Shown in pieces: positions 59,705-64,000 of a stretch of 64,000 bases of DNA. Origin of the DNA: Brenneria salicis ATCC 15712 = DSM 30166. GTDB lineage: Bacteria; Pseudomonadota; Gammaproteobacteria; Enterobacterales; Enterobacteriaceae. The translations under genes and the position numbers were made by a program. The notes beneath the pieces were generated by a model. It ran no database searches. It had not been told where the DNA came from and was given only the letters and a program-made list of their open reading frames with translations. Every line of letters begins with the position of its first letter. Position 1 is the first letter of the stretch. The stretch lies in assembly GCF_003315515.1 (NCBI RefSeq), contig NZ_QNRY01000011.1, positions 23,288-87,287 on the forward strand, in the 5' to 3' direction.

Positions 59705-59777
59705 TTCTTTTTTAAAAGAATAAATGCAGGCTCCCTGTCGGGAGCCGATGCAAACGAAACCGTTTTGATTGGTAATG
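59705..59777 (+). other. Structured leader of rnc
   Basis: Three hairpins can form before rnc: TTCTTTT/AAAAGAA (59705-59720), GGCTCCC-TGTC-GGGAGCC (59729-59746) and CAAACG/CGTTTTG (about 59751-59767). The G+C-rich one lacks a T run. In E. coli RNase III cuts stems in its own leader to autoregulate; the same is inferred here. Confidence 0.5.
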
Positions 59778-59836
59778 AGCGAGTCAGGGCTGTTCCGTAT
59801 GCAGCTGTTTTTGACGCATCGTTGATCTATTGGTAA

Positions 59837-61422
<1,586 letters not shown>

Positions 61423-61433
61423 GGCCCGCGCCG

Positions 61434-62171
61434 ATGGAAGGCTGGCAACGCGCATTTGTCTTACATGGGCGACCTTACAGCGAAACCAGTTTATTGCTGG
61501 ATCTGTTCAGTGAAAGCGACGGGCGGGTGCGAGTGCTGGCAAAAGGCGCGCGGGCGCGGCGTTCCAGTCTGAAAGGCTGTTTGCAGCCCTTTACGCCTTT
61601 GCTGGTGCGCTGGAGCGGTCGGGGAGAAGTGAAGACGTTGCGTAATGCGGAACCGGTATCGCTGGCGCTTCCTCTATCCGGCATCATGTTGTATAGCGGT
61701 CTGTATGTGAATGAGCTATTGGTGCGTGTGCTGGAACATGAAACCAACTATTCAGCGCTCTTTTTCGATTACCTCCATTGTTTACAACAACTTGCTTCTC
61801 AGGATGCCTCGCCTGAGCCTGCATTGCGGCGTTTTGAACTGGCGCTGTTGGGATATCTTGGTTACGGTGTGGACTTTCTGCATTGTGCGGGCAGTGGTGA
61901 ACCGATCGTTGACACCATGACATATCGGTATCGCGAAGAGAAAGGATTTATTGCCAGCCTGATTATTGATAATAACAGTTTTACTGGTTATGAGTTGCGT
62001 GCGCTGGCATCACGGGAGTTTCCCGATACGGTGACATTACGGGCGGCAAAACGCTTTACCCGCATGGCGCTAAAGCCCTATCTTGGCGGTAAGTCACTGA
62101 AAAGCCGGGAACTGTTCCGCCAGTTTGTCCCCGCATTCAACGCGTCTGAAACGCCATCTTCTGAGAAATAA
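61434..62171 (+). CDS. recO: DNA repair protein RecO
   Basis: Loads RecA onto SSB-coated gaps with RecR, and anneals single strands. 245 residues. The OB-fold N-terminus [25 protein letters not shown] and a helical C-terminal part align with E. coli RecO. It is 11 bases after era. Confidence 0.95.
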   Translation: MEGWQRAFVLHGRPYSETSLLLDLFSESDGRVRVLAKGARARRSSLKGCLQPFTPLLVRWSGRGEVKTLRNAEPVSLALPLSGIMLYSGLYVNELLVRVLEHETNYSALFFDYLHCLQQLASQDASPEPALRRFELALLGYLGYGVDFLHCAGSGEPIVDTMTYRYREEKGFIASLIIDNNSFTGYELRALASREFPDTVTLRAAKRFTRMALKPYLGGKSLKSRELFRQFVPAFNASETPSSEK

Positions 62172-62250
62172 TACTCGCTTGCCGATACCCAGAAACCCAC
62201 ACATCGGTGTAAACTCCAGACATTACGCATTACTTTTTAGAGGCTTTATC

Positions 62251-62982
62251 ATGGCTGAGTTGTTGCTGGGCGTTAACATTGATCATATCGCAACCCTGCG
62301 TAATGCCCGCGGAACGGCGTATCCTGATCCGATTCAGGCTGCATTTGTAGCTGAACAGGCTGGCGCCGATGGCATTACCGTACATTTGCGTGAAGATCGG
62401 CGTCATATAACCGATCGCGACGTGCGTATTTTGCGGGAAACCATTCAAACCCGTATGAATCTGGAAATGGCCGTGACGGAAGAAATGCTGGGGATTGCCT
62501 GCGAACTGAAACCCCATTTCTGTTGTCTTGTGCCGGAGAAGCGTCAGGAAGTGACCACGGAAGGTGGACTGGATGTTGCTGGTCAACAAGAGAAAATGAA
62601 TGATGCCGTCGCCCGGTTGACTCAGGCTGGCATTCAGGTTTCTCTGTTTATTGATGCTGACAAACGGCAGATTGACTCGGCTGTCGTCAGCGGCGCGCCT
62701 TATATTGAAATCCACACTGGCGCGTATGCGGATGCATCCAGCGACAGCGAGCGTCAGCATGAATTTGAACGTATCCGAGATGCGGCCAGTTATGCTGTCG
62801 GAAGGGGCCTGAAAGTGAATGCCGGACACGGATTAACCTATCACAACGTCCAGCCTGTCGCGGCTTTACCGGAAATACATGAATTGAATATCGGCCATGC
62901 CATTATCGGTCGCGCCGTCATGGGTGGATTAAGCGAAGCCGTTGCGGAAATGAAACGCCTGATGAAGGATGCTCGTCGTTAA
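62251..62982 (+). CDS. pdxJ: Pyridoxine 5'-phosphate synthase
   Basis: Condenses 3-amino-2-oxopropyl phosphate with deoxyxylulose 5-phosphate to make pyridoxine phosphate. 243 residues. TIM barrel with [17 protein letters not shown] at the start, HLREDRRHI near residue 50 and [11 protein letters not shown] near 190. The start at 62251 is by homology; the frame open to 62125 overlaps recO. Shares one base with acpS (TAATG). Confidence 0.96.
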   Translation: MAELLLGVNIDHIATLRNARGTAYPDPIQAAFVAEQAGADGITVHLREDRRHITDRDVRILRETIQTRMNLEMAVTEEMLGIACELKPHFCCLVPEKRQEVTTEGGLDVAGQQEKMNDAVARLTQAGIQVSLFIDADKRQIDSAVVSGAPYIEIHTGAYADASSDSERQHEFERIRDAASYAVGRGLKVNAGHGLTYHNVQPVAALPEIHELNIGHAIIGRAVMGGLSEAVAEMKRLMKDARR

Positions 62983-63362
62983 TGCCGATTCTTGGGCTTG
63001 GCACAGACATTGTCGAAGTTGCTCGTATTACCGCAGTCGTCGAACGTAGCGGTGAGCGTTTGGCGCGCCGCATCTTAACGGATAGGGAATGGATGCAATA
63101 TCAGCAACATCAGCAACCGATTCGTTTCCTTGCCAAACGTTTCGCCGCCAAAGAAGCGGCGGCGAAAGCGTTTGGTACAGGTATTCGTGATGGGCTGGCG
63201 TTTAGTCAGTTTGAAATATTCAACGATGAGCAGGGCAAACCCTGTTTGCGTTTTCTCGGCAGGGCGGCGGAACTTGCCGAGTGCATGGGGGTGAAATACG
63301 TACATCTTACTCTGGCGGATGAACGCCGTTATGCTTGCGCCACGGTAATCATTGAAAGTTAG
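62982..63362 (+). CDS. acpS: Holo-acyl-carrier-protein synthase
   Basis: Transfers 4'-phosphopantetheine from CoA to acyl carrier protein. 126 residues. Family motifs [12 protein letters not shown] at residues 4-15 (metal-binding Asp) and [20 protein letters not shown] near 45-64 (catalytic Glu/Lys) are present. Coupled to pdxJ; converges on yfhL with a three-base gap. Confidence 0.96.
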   Translation: MPILGLGTDIVEVARITAVVERSGERLARRILTDREWMQYQQHQQPIRFLAKRFAAKEAAAKAFGTGIRDGLAFSQFEIFNDEQGKPCLRFLGRAAELAECMGVKYVHLTLADERRYACATVIIES

Positions 63363-63365
63363 CGC

Positions 63366-64000
<635 letters not shown>

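Overview
The window is chromosomal DNA from a member of the Enterobacterales. Almost every housekeeping protein is close to its Escherichia coli counterpart and two long blocks keep E. coli gene order. Lineage-specific differences (an FbpB/SfuB-type iron permease beside hpt, fhuCDB without fhuA, an Sbp-headed cysTWA operon, no clcA, yadS or cysM in their usual places) suggest a soft-rot/plant-associated enterobacterium (Pectobacteriaceae such as Brenneria, Dickeya or Pectobacterium). The family assignment is inference.

Layout. 1-2.5 kb: tail of an iron(III)-type ABC importer. 2.7-22.2 kb: hpt-can-yadGH-panDCB-folK-pcnB-gluQ-dksA-sfsA-thpR-hrpB-mrcB-fhuCDB, as in E. coli but lacking fhuA and with a frameshift in fhuB. 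22.2-24.4 kb: a LysE-type exporter facing a MocR-type regulator. 24.5-32.5 kb: hemL, erpA, btuF, mtnN, dgt, degP, cdaR. 32.9-36.7 kb: a sulfate importer, sbp-cysTWA. 36.8-44.3 kb: an accessory catabolic cluster. 44.4-48 kb: tRNA-Lys and three tRNA-Val, gltX, a periplasmic esterase, two tRNA-Ala. 48-63.6 kb: ung, grcA, srmB, trmN6, nadB, rpoE-rseABC, lepA-lepB, rnc-era-recO, pdxJ-acpS, yfhL. The last ~370 bases hold no recognised gene.

The most distinctive region is the aldoxime/nitrile cluster (36.8-44.3 kb): an OxdA-type haem aldoxime dehydratase, an outer-membrane channel, an amidase-signature amidase, a cobalt-type nitrile hydratase (alpha, beta, accessory protein), a CbiM-like cobalt permease, and a divergent AraC-family regulator. 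Together they encode aldoxime to nitrile to amide to carboxylic acid, with metal supply and uptake. The nitrile hydratase alpha gene is frameshifted just before its metal-binding motif, so the middle step may be lost. A near-perfect pair of direct repeats spaced by exactly 21 bp lies just upstream of a good -10 box ahead of the amidase gene, and a diverged pair with the same spacing lies upstream of the aldoxime dehydratase. These look like the regulator's binding sites.

Both frameshifts (fhuB and the nitrile hydratase alpha gene) are best explained by loss of one dinucleotide from a short tandem dinucleotide. That suggests recent decay by slippage, or a common sequencing artefact. Other sequence-supported regulation includes a sigma-E promoter for rpoE, two FNR sites 53 bp apart for grcA, a Fur-like box before fhuC, and a non-AUG start for pcnB.
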